A stretch of 64,000 nt of DNA from Desulfuromonadaceae bacterium (lineage in GTDB: Bacteria; Desulfobacterota; Desulfuromonadia; Geobacterales; Pseudopelobacteraceae), in NCBI GenBank assembly GCA_028687585.1, contig JAQTZV010000011.1:62001-126000 (forward strand). The letters are read 5' to 3'. Both the position numbers and the translations under genes were made by a program. Shown here one piece after another: positions 7,665 through 17,105 of the stretch. A model generated the notes under the pieces. That model did no database searches, was not told the origin of the DNA, and was given only the letters and a program-made list of their open reading frames with translations. The first letter of the stretch is position 1; each line of letters opens with the position of its first letter.

Positions 7665-9065
7665 TTACGCCTTGACAGCCGGTGCATCCGCACCCTTCTG
7701 AAAGGTTTTGTAAATATTGTAAATAAACAGCACCAATCCGGCAAAATAGATAAAACCACTGACCGCCCTGATCTTGTAATACGGGAAGATGGCGATCATG
7801 GTCTCCATGAAACTGTAGTGCAGCGTTCCGTCAGAATTTGTAGCCAGCAACATGCTCCCCTGCTGAACTCCGGCGATCCACATGGTGATGGAATAGATCA
7901 ACTGACCGACCAGAACAAGCCAGAAATGGGCATTTGCAAGCTTGACACTGTAGACTTCAGTACCACTCAGCGTGGTCGATACATAATAGGTTGCACCAAA
8001 CAGCACCATGGAAACCCACCCCATTGTACCCATATGGACATGGCCCGGAACCCAGTCGGTGTAATGAATAAAAGCCGAGAATGAGCGAACTGCCTGCATC
8101 GGGCCCTGCAGCGTCTGCAATCCGTAGAAGGTTATGCCGACGATCATGAACTTGACCAGATAGTTGGATTTCATTTTTTCCCACTGACCGTTCATGGTCA
8201 GATAGCCGTTCATAACCGCACCCCACGAAGGGGCAATCAGCATGATTGAAAATGCCATGGCAACGGTCTGAATCCAGTCCGGTACCGGAGTCCAGAGCAG
8301 ATGATGTGCACCGGTCCAGAGGTACATGAAGATCAGACTCCAGAAGGCAATGATTCCCATTCGGTGACTATAGATCGGATTATTGGTAATTTTCGGAAGG
8401 AAATAATAAAAAATGGCGAGGGGCGGTAGCGTAAGTACCATTGCCACAGCGTTATGACCATACCACCACTGCACATTGGCGTCGTTGGTTCCTGCAAAGG
8501 CCGAGTAAGATTTGAACAGATGGAGCGGCATCCCCAGATTGTTGACCACATACAGCACGGTCACCCCGACCAGGGCAGCCATGATGTACCAGAGCGAGAT
8601 ATACATCTGCTCTTCCTTACGTTTCAGGATGGTCATAAATACATTGATCGAGAAAAGGACCCAGATAATGGCGACGATGATCGCCAGAGGCCATTCCAGC
8701 TCAGCGTATTCTTTGGTACGATTGATCCCCATGGCCAGCGTCACGGCGGCAGAGGCAATGGCAACATTAAATATCCAGAGCGTCACCCGTGCCAGCTTTG
8801 GACTCCAGAGCGGTGTTTTGGTAAGTCGCTGCGTGATATAAAAAAACATGGCGATGAAGCTGCCGATTCCCCAACCGAATATCCCGGCGTTGGTATGGAT
8901 CGGGCGCAGACGACCATAGGTCAGATATGGCGCGACATTCAGTTGCGGCCAGGCCAGCTGCAGGGAGATCAGGATGCCGACTACGACAGCAATTGTCCCC
9001 CAGATGATGCTCCAGGTGATGAAACCTTTTACCGAGTCATCCACATACCGCGTTGGTGCTTTCAT
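7665..9065 (-). CDS. ccoN: cbb3-type cytochrome c oxidase catalytic subunit I
   Basis: 466 residues with about 12 membrane helices. Haem and copper ligands are recognisable: RPIHTNAGIFG (low-spin haem), WWYGHNAVAM and GAHHLLW (CuB), and HYTDWVPGHVHMG (haem b3 and second low-spin ligand). It reduces O2 to water with high affinity in the inner membrane. The ATG at 9065 is chosen because AAAGGAG lies at the right distance; the frame is open ten codons further up without a signal. First gene of the operon. No ccoGHIS assembly genes are in the window. Confidence 0.93.
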   Translation of the reverse strand: MKAPTRYVDDSVKGFITWSIIWGTIAVVVGILISLQLAWPQLNVAPYLTYGRLRPIHTNAGIFGWGIGSFIAMFFYITQRLTKTPLWSPKLARVTLWIFNVAIASAAVTLAMGINRTKEYAELEWPLAIIVAIIWVLFSINVFMTILKRKEEQMYISLWYIMAALVGVTVLYVVNNLGMPLHLFKSYSAFAGTNDANVQWWYGHNAVAMVLTLPPLAIFYYFLPKITNNPIYSHRMGIIAFWSLIFMYLWTGAHHLLWTPVPDWIQTVAMAFSIMLIAPSWGAVMNGYLTMNGQWEKMKSNYLVKFMIVGITFYGLQTLQGPMQAVRSFSAFIHYTDWVPGHVHMGTMGWVSMVLFGATYYVSTTLSGTEVYSVKLANAHFWLVLVGQLIYSITMWIAGVQQGSMLLATNSDGTLHYSFMETMIAIFPYYKIRAVSGFIYFAGLVLFIYNIYKTFQKGADAPAVKA

Positions 9066-9122
9066 GCCTCTGCTCCTTTTATTGCAATGCTTCAAAAAGT
9101 GGCCACCGCTATGGTGCTACGT

Positions 9123-9150
9123 TGTATAAAGCTTAGCAAATATTCACCAA
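9123..9150 (-). promoter_or_regulatory. Predicted sigma70-type promoter of ccoN
   Basis: On the minus strand TTGGTG (9150-9145) and TATACA (9128-9123) are 16 bases apart, placing a transcription start about 50 bases before the ccoN ATG. The -10 is good, the -35 moderate. Confidence 0.4.
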
Positions 9151-9243
9151 GCTGCCCCGATGAACCCTGCACTCCGAGAGTCTACCATGAAATACTTTAT
9201 TTGCACGTATTTTGAAAGAAGTTTCGCGAGTATCTATTTGAAA

Positions 9244-9259
9244 TGACCGGGGGCGGTCA
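9244..9259. promoter_or_regulatory. GC-rich palindrome upstream of ccoN
   Basis: TGACCG-GGGG-CGGTCA, a 6-4-6 palindrome about 95 bases upstream of the predicted ccoN -35 and between cydB and ccoN. Its geometry is like a CRP/FNR-family site, but the half-site is not the FNR TTGAT. No U-tract follows on either side, so it is not an obvious terminator. Confidence 0.3.
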
Positions 9260-9296
9260 CGATGTAACGACAGTGCCGCGTACAGGATGAGGAGAT

Positions 9297-9333
9297 AAAA
9301 AAACAGCCATCCCCGGTTACTCAAGAATGACTG
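9297..9333 (-). terminator. Intrinsic terminator after cydAB
   Basis: Reading leftward, CAGTCAT (9333-9327) pairs with ATGGCTG (9310-9304; one G-U pair), followed by a run of seven T (9303-9297). It begins 30 bases after the cydB stop and separates the bd operon from ccoN. Confidence 0.55.
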
Positions 9334-9362
9334 TTAATTAACGAAATAGTTGTGCTACATCT

Positions 9363-10418
9363 CTAGTACGCCTCCGGATTACCCAGAACTTCTTCGTTGG
9401 TTACTCTCGCCCTGAAGATGCGATATACCCAGATTTTATAGCATATGACGATCGGAACAAAAATCGCCGCCACCACGGTCATGATCTGGAGTGTCAACAG
9501 ACTGGATGACGAATTGAAGATTGTCAGGTTGGAAGCCGGGTCAATATTCGAGGGGATCAGGTTGGGGAACAACCCGGTCACGCCGGTGAAAACAACAAAC
9601 ACGATGGTCAGACATGAGAAAAGAAAGGCTTTATGGCACGAACCTTTGGCAATAAACACTTTGACCAGCAGGAGCGATACGACCGCGATCAGCGGGACAA
9701 TCAGCAGAACCGGCGCTTTAAGAAAATTGTCATACAGTTTCGTCGCCGGGTAGGTATAACCAAGGAATGCAACGGCAACAACCAGAAGCGGCAGCCAGAG
9801 TTTGTTGGCTAGCTCTTCACCGCGTCTGCTAAGGTCACCGGTAGTTTTTATGGCAGCATAGAGTGAACCATGAACAGCAAAGAGCAATACGAACAGTACG
9901 CCGGTCAGCAGGCCGTAGGAGTTGAGCAGGCCGATCAGGGTCCCATCATAGCTGAAGTTGATGGCGGCAAAGTCGTTTTTCATCGGGATGCCTTTGAAAA
10001 TATTGCCAAAGGCGACACCGAAGAGCAGGGCCGGAAGAAAACTGGCTACAATTATGGCGGTATCCCAGGACTTTTTCCATACAGGACTATCAATTTTGCC
10101 TCTGAATTCAAAAGAGACGCCACGCACAATCAGTGCGAAAAGCAGCAGAATCAGAGCTGAATAGAGATTACTGAACATCAGGGCGTAGGTAGTTGGAAAG
10201 GCAGCGAAAGTTGCGCCGCCGGCCGTGACCAGCCAGACTTCATTGCCATCCCAGACAGGACCAACGGCATTGATCAACACCCGTTTTTCAGTATCGCTCT
10301 TTGCCAGGAAGCCTGCCATGAAGCCGGTTCCAAGGACAAAGCCGTCCAGCATGAAATATACCGCCCAGAGGACACCCCAGAGTACGAACCAGATGATTTG
10401 AAAGATTGATATATCCAT
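9363..10418 (-). CDS. cydB: Cytochrome bd ubiquinol oxidase subunit II
   Basis: 351 residues with 8-9 predicted membrane helices, starting at ATG 10418 only 3 bases after cydA. The N-terminal FMLDGFVLGTG and the following GPVWDGNEVWLVTAGGA stretch are hallmark CydB sequences. With CydA it forms the quinol-oxidising bd complex, which consumes O2 without proton pumping and is used at low oxygen or under nitrosative or sulfide stress. Confidence 0.95.
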   Translation of the reverse strand: MDISIFQIIWFVLWGVLWAVYFMLDGFVLGTGFMAGFLAKSDTEKRVLINAVGPVWDGNEVWLVTAGGATFAAFPTTYALMFSNLYSALILLLFALIVRGVSFEFRGKIDSPVWKKSWDTAIIVASFLPALLFGVAFGNIFKGIPMKNDFAAINFSYDGTLIGLLNSYGLLTGVLFVLLFAVHGSLYAAIKTTGDLSRRGEELANKLWLPLLVVAVAFLGYTYPATKLYDNFLKAPVLLIVPLIAVVSLLLVKVFIAKGSCHKAFLFSCLTIVFVVFTGVTGLFPNLIPSNIDPASNLTIFNSSSSLLTLQIMTVVAAIFVPIVICYKIWVYRIFRARVTNEEVLGNPEAY

Positions 10419-10421
10419 GAG

Positions 10422-11768
10422 TTATCCCCTCCCCTGAACTTGTATGATACTGGAAACATCGGTGTCCGGTCCCTTTTTGGCGTATTTGACCAGCAGGAAG
10501 ATATCGATGGCGCCTAACATGCCGTACAGGACGGTAAACCCGAGCAGTGAGAGTATTACCTGCGTGGACGTTATTGATTTTGAAACCGCATCCGCCGTCT
10601 TCAACACTCCGTACACGATCCAGGGTTGCCGGCCCAATTCAGCCACGAGCCATCCCAATTGTTGTGCCAGATACGGTGCCGGTATGGCGAAGACCATAAT
10701 GGTCAAAAAAAGACGATTATCAGTGAAATTATCTTTTCGGGACAGCACGAGACCAACCAGACTTGAAAAAATCATGAAGAAACCCAGACCGACCATCAAT
10801 CGGAAGCTGAGAAAAACCGGTGTAACCGGAGGACGCATCTCTTTTGGGTAATCCTTGAGACCTCGTATTTCACCTTCAGTTTCACGAAAAGCCATGTAAC
10901 TCAGCAAACTCGGAATAGTTAATGATTCAATCGCGTTCCGTTCGTTTTTTGCATCAGGAAAGACAAGCATGCTCATGCCAACATTCTTTTTGGTTTCCCA
11001 GATCGATTCCATTGCAGCAAACTTCTCGGGCTGGTGCTCAGCAATTTCAGCGGCATGGAAATCACCAGTTAATGCAACAAGAATTGATGCAACAAAAGCC
11101 CATGTTGCAGCCATTTTAAAGGAGCGCTTGAAAAAATCAGTTTCATTGTCTTTGAGCAGGTGCCATGCTGACACACCCATTATTACGAAGGCAGCCAGAG
11201 CGTACCCGGACATCAATGTGTGAACAAATTTGATCAGACCGTAATCGTTGGTGAGAAGCGCCAAAAAATCATTCATTTCAGCCCTGCCGTTACGAATCAC
11301 ATAACCGACCGGTTTCTGCATCCAGGCATTGGCAAGCAGGATGATGAGCGCAGAAACATTCGTGGCGACGGCGGTGAGCCAGATAGCCACCAGATGCGTT
11401 TTTTTGGATATCTTGTTCCAGCCGAAGATCCAGACACCAATAAACACTGATTCGAGGAAGAAGGCCAGGGTGGCCTCAATGGCCAGAGGCGCACCAAAAA
11501 TGTCTCCCACGTAGCGGGAATATTCCGACCAGTTCAAACCAAACTGGAACTCCATGGTGATACCGGTGACGACTCCAAGAGCGAAGTTGATCAGAAAGAG
11601 CTTACCCCAGAATTTGGTCATGCGCAGCCAGGTCTCGTCTCCAGTGGTCACGTACTTGGTCTCCATCCAGGCTGTCATTATGGACAACCCGAGTGTGAGC
11701 GGAACGAAGATCCAATGAAACATTCCGGTTGCCGCAAACTGCAGCTGACTGAGAGTAACTACATTCAT
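10422..11768 (-). CDS. cydA: Cytochrome bd ubiquinol oxidase subunit I
   Basis: 448 residues, nine or so membrane helices. Conserved features are visible: RxQFAxTGMFHWIFVPLT-like N-terminus with the haem b595 histidine (H18), MEFQFGLNWSEYSRYVGDI, and GRQPWIVYGVLKT in the C-terminal half. The length fits the short quinol-loop class. Starts at ATG 11768 after a GGGGGAT site. It binds haems b558, b595 and d and carries the quinol oxidation site. First gene of cydAB. Confidence 0.95.
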   Translation of the reverse strand: MNVVTLSQLQFAATGMFHWIFVPLTLGLSIMTAWMETKYVTTGDETWLRMTKFWGKLFLINFALGVVTGITMEFQFGLNWSEYSRYVGDIFGAPLAIEATLAFFLESVFIGVWIFGWNKISKKTHLVAIWLTAVATNVSALIILLANAWMQKPVGYVIRNGRAEMNDFLALLTNDYGLIKFVHTLMSGYALAAFVIMGVSAWHLLKDNETDFFKRSFKMAATWAFVASILVALTGDFHAAEIAEHQPEKFAAMESIWETKKNVGMSMLVFPDAKNERNAIESLTIPSLLSYMAFRETEGEIRGLKDYPKEMRPPVTPVFLSFRLMVGLGFFMIFSSLVGLVLSRKDNFTDNRLFLTIMVFAIPAPYLAQQLGWLVAELGRQPWIVYGVLKTADAVSKSITSTQVILSLLGFTVLYGMLGAIDIFLLVKYAKKGPDTDVSSIIQVQGRG

Positions 11769-12068
11769 ACATCCCCCTTGTGAAGTTTTTTACCGCAGGC
11801 AAGTGCCTTGGTAAGACAGGTAAATCAAGCGTAGCGCTGGTTTCAGTAAAGTCAAGAAAGGCACTGCAAAGGAACGTCTCACTATTGCATTGTGCAGACA
11901 GAACCTGCAGCTTATTTGATGTGATATTAATAATGAATTACCTACTAATAACACCAACAGGAGCCTTTTTATCTTTATTTGAATTTTAGAAAAATGTCAA
12001 ACAAAAAAATAGCGTGACATTGAAAAACCGTGAGTAAGTATTGAATTATATTCTGACTGGTTTCAGGG
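11769..12068. other. Intergenic region upstream of cydA
   Basis: This 300-base AT-rich interval separates the cydC stop from the cydA start. It holds the predicted cydA promoter (11972-12000) and an inverted repeat overlapping its -35. No small gene is supported in it, leaving a leader of about 195 bases for cydAB. Confidence 0.5.
11972..12000 (-). promoter_or_regulatory. Predicted sigma70-type promoter of cydAB
   Basis: A perfect TTGACA (12000-11995) is followed after 17 bases by TAAAGA (11977-11972). TGTCA at 11995-11999 and TGACA at 12015-12019 form an inverted repeat that includes the -35, which would suit control by a DNA-binding regulator; no known consensus was matched. Confidence 0.55.
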
Positions 12069-13712
12069 CTATAGGTGGATCACGGAGTTACCGAGCTGCA
12101 GACAGGCCGGACGATGGCTGACAACCAACACCGTAGTAGCGACGCCGTTCCTGAACCATTTATTCAGCCGTGATACTATTTCGCGCTCCGTTGCGCAGTC
12201 CAGACCTTCGGTGGGTTCGTCCAGCAGCAGTATGGGAGCATCCTTGAGCAGAGCCCGGGCAAGAGCAATGCGGCGCGCTTCGCCGCCGGAAACAGCGGAA
12301 CCGTTGCCCCCTACCATTGTCTCCAGCCCGAGAGGAAGAGCCGCAATCCACTGGTCAAGACAGCTGTTTTTGAGTACTTGTTGAAGTTGTTCCTCATCGG
12401 CAGACACACTTCCGAGCAGAATATTTTCCCGAATGGTGCCGTTGAACAGGTGGGGGCGTTGCGGTACCGCAGCGATCATACCGATTAATGTCTCTTTTGG
12501 CAGATCACGGATTTCTATCCCCCCCACGGTAACGCTCCCTTCATAGTTGCGAAAACGGAGGAGAATTTCAACCAGAAGGCTTTTGCCGATACCACTGGAA
12601 CCGGTCAAAACCACGCAGCCGCCAGCAGGAATAGTCAATGAAAAATTATCCAGTACCGGCATACCGGGCAGGTACGAAGCGGATACGTTGCTGAAACAGA
12701 GCGCGCCATCTGCCGGCAGATCAGACGAAACGGGATTGTCTGGAACCGGTATGGGAGCATCTGCCAACTCGAAGATGCGGGAAACCGACTCCTGTGCCGC
12801 CGGCAGCAAGTGTAGAGCTGAAGGGAGCAGGCCCGCGGCTTCAAAAATCGCGGCGGAAAACAGCAGCAGCATCACCAGATTGGGGGGGGGAATCTGATGG
12901 GAAGCGACCTGCATACTACCGGCCAACAACACCGCTGCGACGCCTGAACCGGCAAAAAATGCCATTCCGCCGAGAGAAAGGCCATTAATCCGCCCCAAAC
13001 GCTCCTGTTCCACAATCACTTCTGCCGACAAACCATCCACGACTGCAGCCTGTCGTTCAACCGCGCCCAGCAATATCAATTCTTCAACCCCTTGCAGCCC
13101 TTCCGTCACCATAGTGCGCAGTTCGGCAGCCAGCAGAGCGGACCGTCTGCCCGGTTCCTCCGAAAACCGGCGAACCAGCAGAGGCAGGACGACTCCTGCA
13201 AGAAGAAGAAACAGCAGCATCACCCCGGCGGATGGGGGGCTGAACCAGAGCAGGAAAACAAGCGCTGCCAGGAGAGAGAGAGTTCCCACTGCAAGCGGCG
13301 CGATAATTTTGAGGTACAGTGTTTCCAGGGCATCAACGTCACCCCGCAATCGTCCCGTAACATCGCCACCGGCGTAACGCTCCAGACAGGCGGGAGCCAA
13401 CGGTTCGAATCGATTAAACAGCCAAACCCGCAACTCTGAAAGGATTCTGAAGGTAGACTCGTGGGTTACAAGTCTCTCAGCGTATCGCCCCACCGTCCGT
13501 GCGATGGCAAGAAAACGTATGCTTGCCGAAGGGAAAAAATAGTTAAAAGCCGCTCCACTGCTGCCGGAAACGGCCATAGACGCAATAAACCAGCCGGAGA
13601 TTGCCATCAGCAGGGTATTTGCAAAAATCACGAGCACACCCAGCACAATACCGGCTCCCATCCAGAACCACTGGCCTCGGGAGATTATCAGAAAACGAGC
13701 CAACTGGTTCAC
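12069..13712 (-). CDS. cydC: Heterodimeric ABC exporter subunit CydC
   Basis: 547 residues: six-helix membrane domain (about 1-310) followed by an ATPase domain with Walker A GSSGIGKS, signature VSGGEARR and Walker B ILLLDEPTEG. CydDC exports cysteine and glutathione to the periplasm and is required for assembly of cytochrome bd and c-type cytochromes. It begins with GTG at 13712, overlapping the cydD stop by four bases (GTGA). It lies just downstream of cydD and upstream of the cydAB genes on the same strand. Confidence 0.88.
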   Translation of the reverse strand: MNQLARFLIISRGQWFWMGAGIVLGVLVIFANTLLMAISGWFIASMAVSGSSGAAFNYFFPSASIRFLAIARTVGRYAERLVTHESTFRILSELRVWLFNRFEPLAPACLERYAGGDVTGRLRGDVDALETLYLKIIAPLAVGTLSLLAALVFLLWFSPPSAGVMLLFLLLAGVVLPLLVRRFSEEPGRRSALLAAELRTMVTEGLQGVEELILLGAVERQAAVVDGLSAEVIVEQERLGRINGLSLGGMAFFAGSGVAAVLLAGSMQVASHQIPPPNLVMLLLFSAAIFEAAGLLPSALHLLPAAQESVSRIFELADAPIPVPDNPVSSDLPADGALCFSNVSASYLPGMPVLDNFSLTIPAGGCVVLTGSSGIGKSLLVEILLRFRNYEGSVTVGGIEIRDLPKETLIGMIAAVPQRPHLFNGTIRENILLGSVSADEEQLQQVLKNSCLDQWIAALPLGLETMVGGNGSAVSGGEARRIALARALLKDAPILLLDEPTEGLDCATEREIVSRLNKWFRNGVATTVLVVSHRPACLQLGNSVIHL

Positions 13713-15451
13713 ACCGGCACCTCGCAGCGCGACAAGAATTCCGCAGATAACAAAACCTGCCCGATGCGACCATCAACCATTTCCGCCACTCGTTCGACAG
13801 AGGACAGGGTCTGCTCGCGATGACTGATGACCAGAACCGTGCGCCCCCGAGCCACCCGTTTCAGCGCTTCACACACCAGGCGTTCGCTTTCAGCGTCAAG
13901 CCCCGCCGTCGGTTCGTCCAGCACGACCAGAGTCGCCTGACATACATACGCCCTGGCCAGGGCCAATCGCCGTAATTCCCCCCCGGACAGTCCGGCGCCA
14001 CGATCTCCCAGTGGAGTGTCCAGGCCATGAGGAAGACGACTGATGAATTGATCGGCAGCGGCAGCGGCAAGCGCGGTATTGATCAGGTCCTCGTCGGCAT
14101 CAGGACGACCCAGAAGGAGATTTTCGCGCACCGTTCCCGAAGTAAAATATGGGGCCTGCGGTACCCAGGCCAACCGGGACCGCCAGGAATCCGGCGCAAG
14201 TGTTGTCAGATCATGGCCATTGACAAGAATACGTCCCGATTCTGGCCTGGTCAGCCCCACCAGAAGCCGCGCAAGGGTGGTTTTACCCGCACCGCTCTCT
14301 CCCGCCAGAGCGGTAATGCTGCCGGCCGGTAATTCAAGATCAACAGCGGTGACTCCACCTCTGACACCGCCATATCGGAATGATACCCCTTCAAAGAGTA
14401 TTGACGGGGGACCGGACGGGGCCGGCACGGTTCCGGCAAATCCTTCGGGCAGCGGCCTGGCCAGTAGCGGCGCAATCCGTTCAGCGGCAGCCACCCCCTG
14501 CATCCTGGCGTGATATGATAGTCCGAGGTTGCGGAGCGGCAGGTAGAATTCAGGTGCCATGAGCAGTACGAAAAGTCCTTCCCCAAGGGAGAGATCTCCA
14601 AACAGAAGTCTGAAGCCGATGATCACCGCAACCAGTGCAGTTCCGACGGTGGCAAAGAATTCCAGGGTAAATGCGGAGAGGAAAGCCACCCGTAATACGG
14701 CCATGGTAGCGATGCGATACTCGTCGGAAACGCGGGCGACGACCGTTGCTTCCCGTTTTGCGGCGCCGAAGATAATGAGATCCGGCAATCCCTGCACCAG
14801 ATCAAGCAGATGACCGGCCATTCGGGAGAGCCGTCCCCACTGACGGCGATGAAGTTTTTCAGAGCCGCGACCGATCAGAATCATGAAAAGGGGGATAAAC
14901 GGGGCAGAAAAAAGCAGCACCAAACCTGAGCGCCATTCGGATGGAACAATTACGATCAGAAACATGAGCGGCAGGATCGCCGCGAGGGAAAGCTGGGGGA
15001 GGAAGCGGGTAAAATATGGCTCCAGCTCATCGACACCCTTGGTGACGGTTTCAATCAAGGGGCCGGTTTCATCTCCTGACAGACCGGCCGGTCCCAGAGC
15101 CTGAATTTTACGATACAGTCTGCTGCGTACCGCCTGTTTGACCTTGGCTGCGGCAGCAGCAGTGTTGATTTCCAGAACAGAGGTAAGCAGACTGCGCCCG
15201 GCAGCAAGCAGAAGCAGCAGTGCCGCAAGGGGGAGAACCGAGGATACTCCTTTTCCCTGGATGACTACATATTGACAAGCGGTCGCCAATATACGGGCCT
15301 GAAAAACCACCAGTAATCCAATACAGGAAGACAGACCGACGATGCCAATCAGGAGGCCCCGGATTTTTCCAGCCTCGGCAAACAGCCACTGTTCGGCGCT
15401 GTTATTCCGGCGTGGATTATTGCCGGTACTCTCATCAGAATGTTCCGTCAT
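13709..15451 (-). CDS. cydD: Heterodimeric ABC exporter subunit CydD
   Basis: 580 residues. Membrane domain about 30-340, then the nucleotide-binding domain with Walker A GESGAGKT, signature LSGGELRR and Walker B LVVLDEPTAG. Partner of CydC in thiol export. ATG at 15451 has no clear ribosome binding site. It starts 15 bases downstream of the guaA stop, so it may be read through from the guaBA transcription unit, an unusual linkage. Confidence 0.88.
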   Translation of the reverse strand: MTEHSDESTGNNPRRNNSAEQWLFAEAGKIRGLLIGIVGLSSCIGLLVVFQARILATACQYVVIQGKGVSSVLPLAALLLLLAAGRSLLTSVLEINTAAAAAKVKQAVRSRLYRKIQALGPAGLSGDETGPLIETVTKGVDELEPYFTRFLPQLSLAAILPLMFLIVIVPSEWRSGLVLLFSAPFIPLFMILIGRGSEKLHRRQWGRLSRMAGHLLDLVQGLPDLIIFGAAKREATVVARVSDEYRIATMAVLRVAFLSAFTLEFFATVGTALVAVIIGFRLLFGDLSLGEGLFVLLMAPEFYLPLRNLGLSYHARMQGVAAAERIAPLLARPLPEGFAGTVPAPSGPPSILFEGVSFRYGGVRGGVTAVDLELPAGSITALAGESGAGKTTLARLLVGLTRPESGRILVNGHDLTTLAPDSWRSRLAWVPQAPYFTSGTVRENLLLGRPDADEDLINTALAAAAADQFISRLPHGLDTPLGDRGAGLSGGELRRLALARAYVCQATLVVLDEPTAGLDAESERLVCEALKRVARGRTVLVISHREQTLSSVERVAEMVDGRIGQVLLSAEFLSRCEVPV

Positions 15452-15466
15452 AGATACGTATTAAAG

Positions 15467-17026
15467 CTATTCCCACTCAATTGTTGCCGGTGGCTTGCTG
15501 GAAATATCATAGACGACGCGGTTAATGCCTTTGACCTCGTTGATAATACGGCCACTGATACGCGCCAGGTCTTCATACGGCATCGGATACCAGCCGGCAG
15601 TCATGAAATCCTTGGTTTCAACCGCCCGCAGGGCAACGACATACTCGTAGGTACGGCCATCGCCCATGACACCAACGCTTTTGACCGGCAGAAATACCGC
15701 GAAAGCCTGACTGATCTTGTCGTAATGTCCTGCGGCATAGAGTTCCTCGATATATATGGCATCAGCCCGGCGCAGAATATCGCAATACTCTTTTTTTACT
15801 TCGCCGAGAATCCGCACGCCGAGACCGGGGCCGGGAAAGGGATGACGCCACACCATTTGACGAGGGAGGCCGAGCTCTTCACCGATAGCCCGCACTTCAT
15901 CCTTGAACAGTTCCCTGAGCGGCTCTAACAGTTTAAGCTTCATGTAATCCGGCAGACCGCCAACATTATGGTGACTCTTGATATTATGGGCTTTACCGGT
16001 TTTTGCGCCGGCAGATTCAATGACATCCGGATAAATCGTTCCCTGGGCCAGCCAGTTGGCATCCTTGATCAGCTTCGACTGTTCTTCGAAAATATCGACA
16101 AACAGTCCGCCGATGATCTTACGTTTTTTCTCCGGATCACTGATGCCAGCCAAAGCAGACAGAAAACGCTCCTCGGCATCGACACGGATCACCTTTACTC
16201 CCAGATTCCGTGCAAAGGTTGCCATAACCTGATCCCCTTCCCCCAGGCGCAGCAGACCGTTATCAACAAAAACGCAGGTCAGTTGGTCACCGATGGCGCG
16301 GTGGATCAAAGCAGCGGCAACTGATGAGTCAACACCACCGGAGAGACCAAGGATGACGGTATCGGTGCCGACCTGACAACGAATACGTTCAACAGAATCT
16401 TCGATTATCTGACCCGGTGTCCACAAACCTGTGCAACCGCAGACATTGCGCACAAACGTATCGATGAACTGTTCACCGCGCGGCGTATGATTGACTTCGG
16501 GATGAAACTGGACACCATAGAGGTTTCTGCTGGCATTCTGGATAGCACAGACCGGAGCGTTGGCGGTTTCGGCAACAACTTCAAAGCCGTCCGGAACGCG
16601 AGACACATGGTCGCCATGGCTCATCCAGACCGAACTTTTCCCATCGATAAAAAAGCCATCAAAAAGCGGCCCCGGCTGCCCGAGTGCGATCAAGTCGGCA
16701 TGGCCGAATTCACGCTTGCCCGCAGGCACGACGTCGCCGCCAAAATGTCGGCTCATCAGCTGCATGCCGTAGCAGATGCCTAACACCGGCACGCCAAGCT
16801 CAAACAGTTCCTCGGCGACGGAAGGAGCCCCTTCGTCATAGACCGAGCAAGGGCCGCCCGAAAGAATAATGCCGCTGGGAGCAAAGCTGCGGATTGCATC
16901 TAAATCAATATCGAATGGCTGCAGTTCGCAGTAAACATGGGCTTCACGGACTCGGCGAGCTATCAATTGGCTGTATTGGGAGCCGAAGTCGAGTATCAGG
17001 ATTTTCTGGCTGTGGATGTCGGACAT
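15467..17026 (-). CDS. guaA: GMP synthase (glutamine-hydrolysing)
   Basis: 519 residues, a standard length. The class I glutamine amidotransferase domain has the nucleophile in GICYGMQ and the HPE motif in QFHPEVNHT; the ATP pyrophosphatase domain has LSGGVDSS; the C-terminal dimerisation domain ends in KPPATIEWE, typical of GuaA. It converts XMP to GMP in the cytosol. The ATG at 17026 follows AAAGAAAGG. Located 79 bases after guaB with a hairpin between them. Confidence 0.97.
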   Translation of the reverse strand: MSDIHSQKILILDFGSQYSQLIARRVREAHVYCELQPFDIDLDAIRSFAPSGIILSGGPCSVYDEGAPSVAEELFELGVPVLGICYGMQLMSRHFGGDVVPAGKREFGHADLIALGQPGPLFDGFFIDGKSSVWMSHGDHVSRVPDGFEVVAETANAPVCAIQNASRNLYGVQFHPEVNHTPRGEQFIDTFVRNVCGCTGLWTPGQIIEDSVERIRCQVGTDTVILGLSGGVDSSVAAALIHRAIGDQLTCVFVDNGLLRLGEGDQVMATFARNLGVKVIRVDAEERFLSALAGISDPEKKRKIIGGLFVDIFEEQSKLIKDANWLAQGTIYPDVIESAGAKTGKAHNIKSHHNVGGLPDYMKLKLLEPLRELFKDEVRAIGEELGLPRQMVWRHPFPGPGLGVRILGEVKKEYCDILRRADAIYIEELYAAGHYDKISQAFAVFLPVKSVGVMGDGRTYEYVVALRAVETKDFMTAGWYPMPYEDLARISGRIINEVKGINRVVYDISSKPPATIEWE

Positions 17027-17061
17027 AGCAACCTTTCTTTAAAAAAACAGGACAAGACGTT

Positions 17062-17092
17062 AAATGCCCCGGATATACGACCCGGGGCATTT
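17062..17092 (-). terminator. Strong hairpin between guaB and guaA
   Basis: An 11-bp perfect stem (AAATGCCCCGG at 17062-17072, CCGGGGCATTT at 17082-17092) with a 9-base loop. A run of seven T lies about 15 bases further along the minus strand. It may partly end transcription after guaB or set the guaB:guaA ratio. Confidence 0.5.
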
Positions 17093-17105
17093 CCGTTCAG
17101 TATAG

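Noticed and set aside
9133..9324. 63-codon minus-strand ORF upstream of ccoN
   Set aside because: It lies across the promoter, palindrome and terminator region and has no ribosome binding site or protein-like composition.
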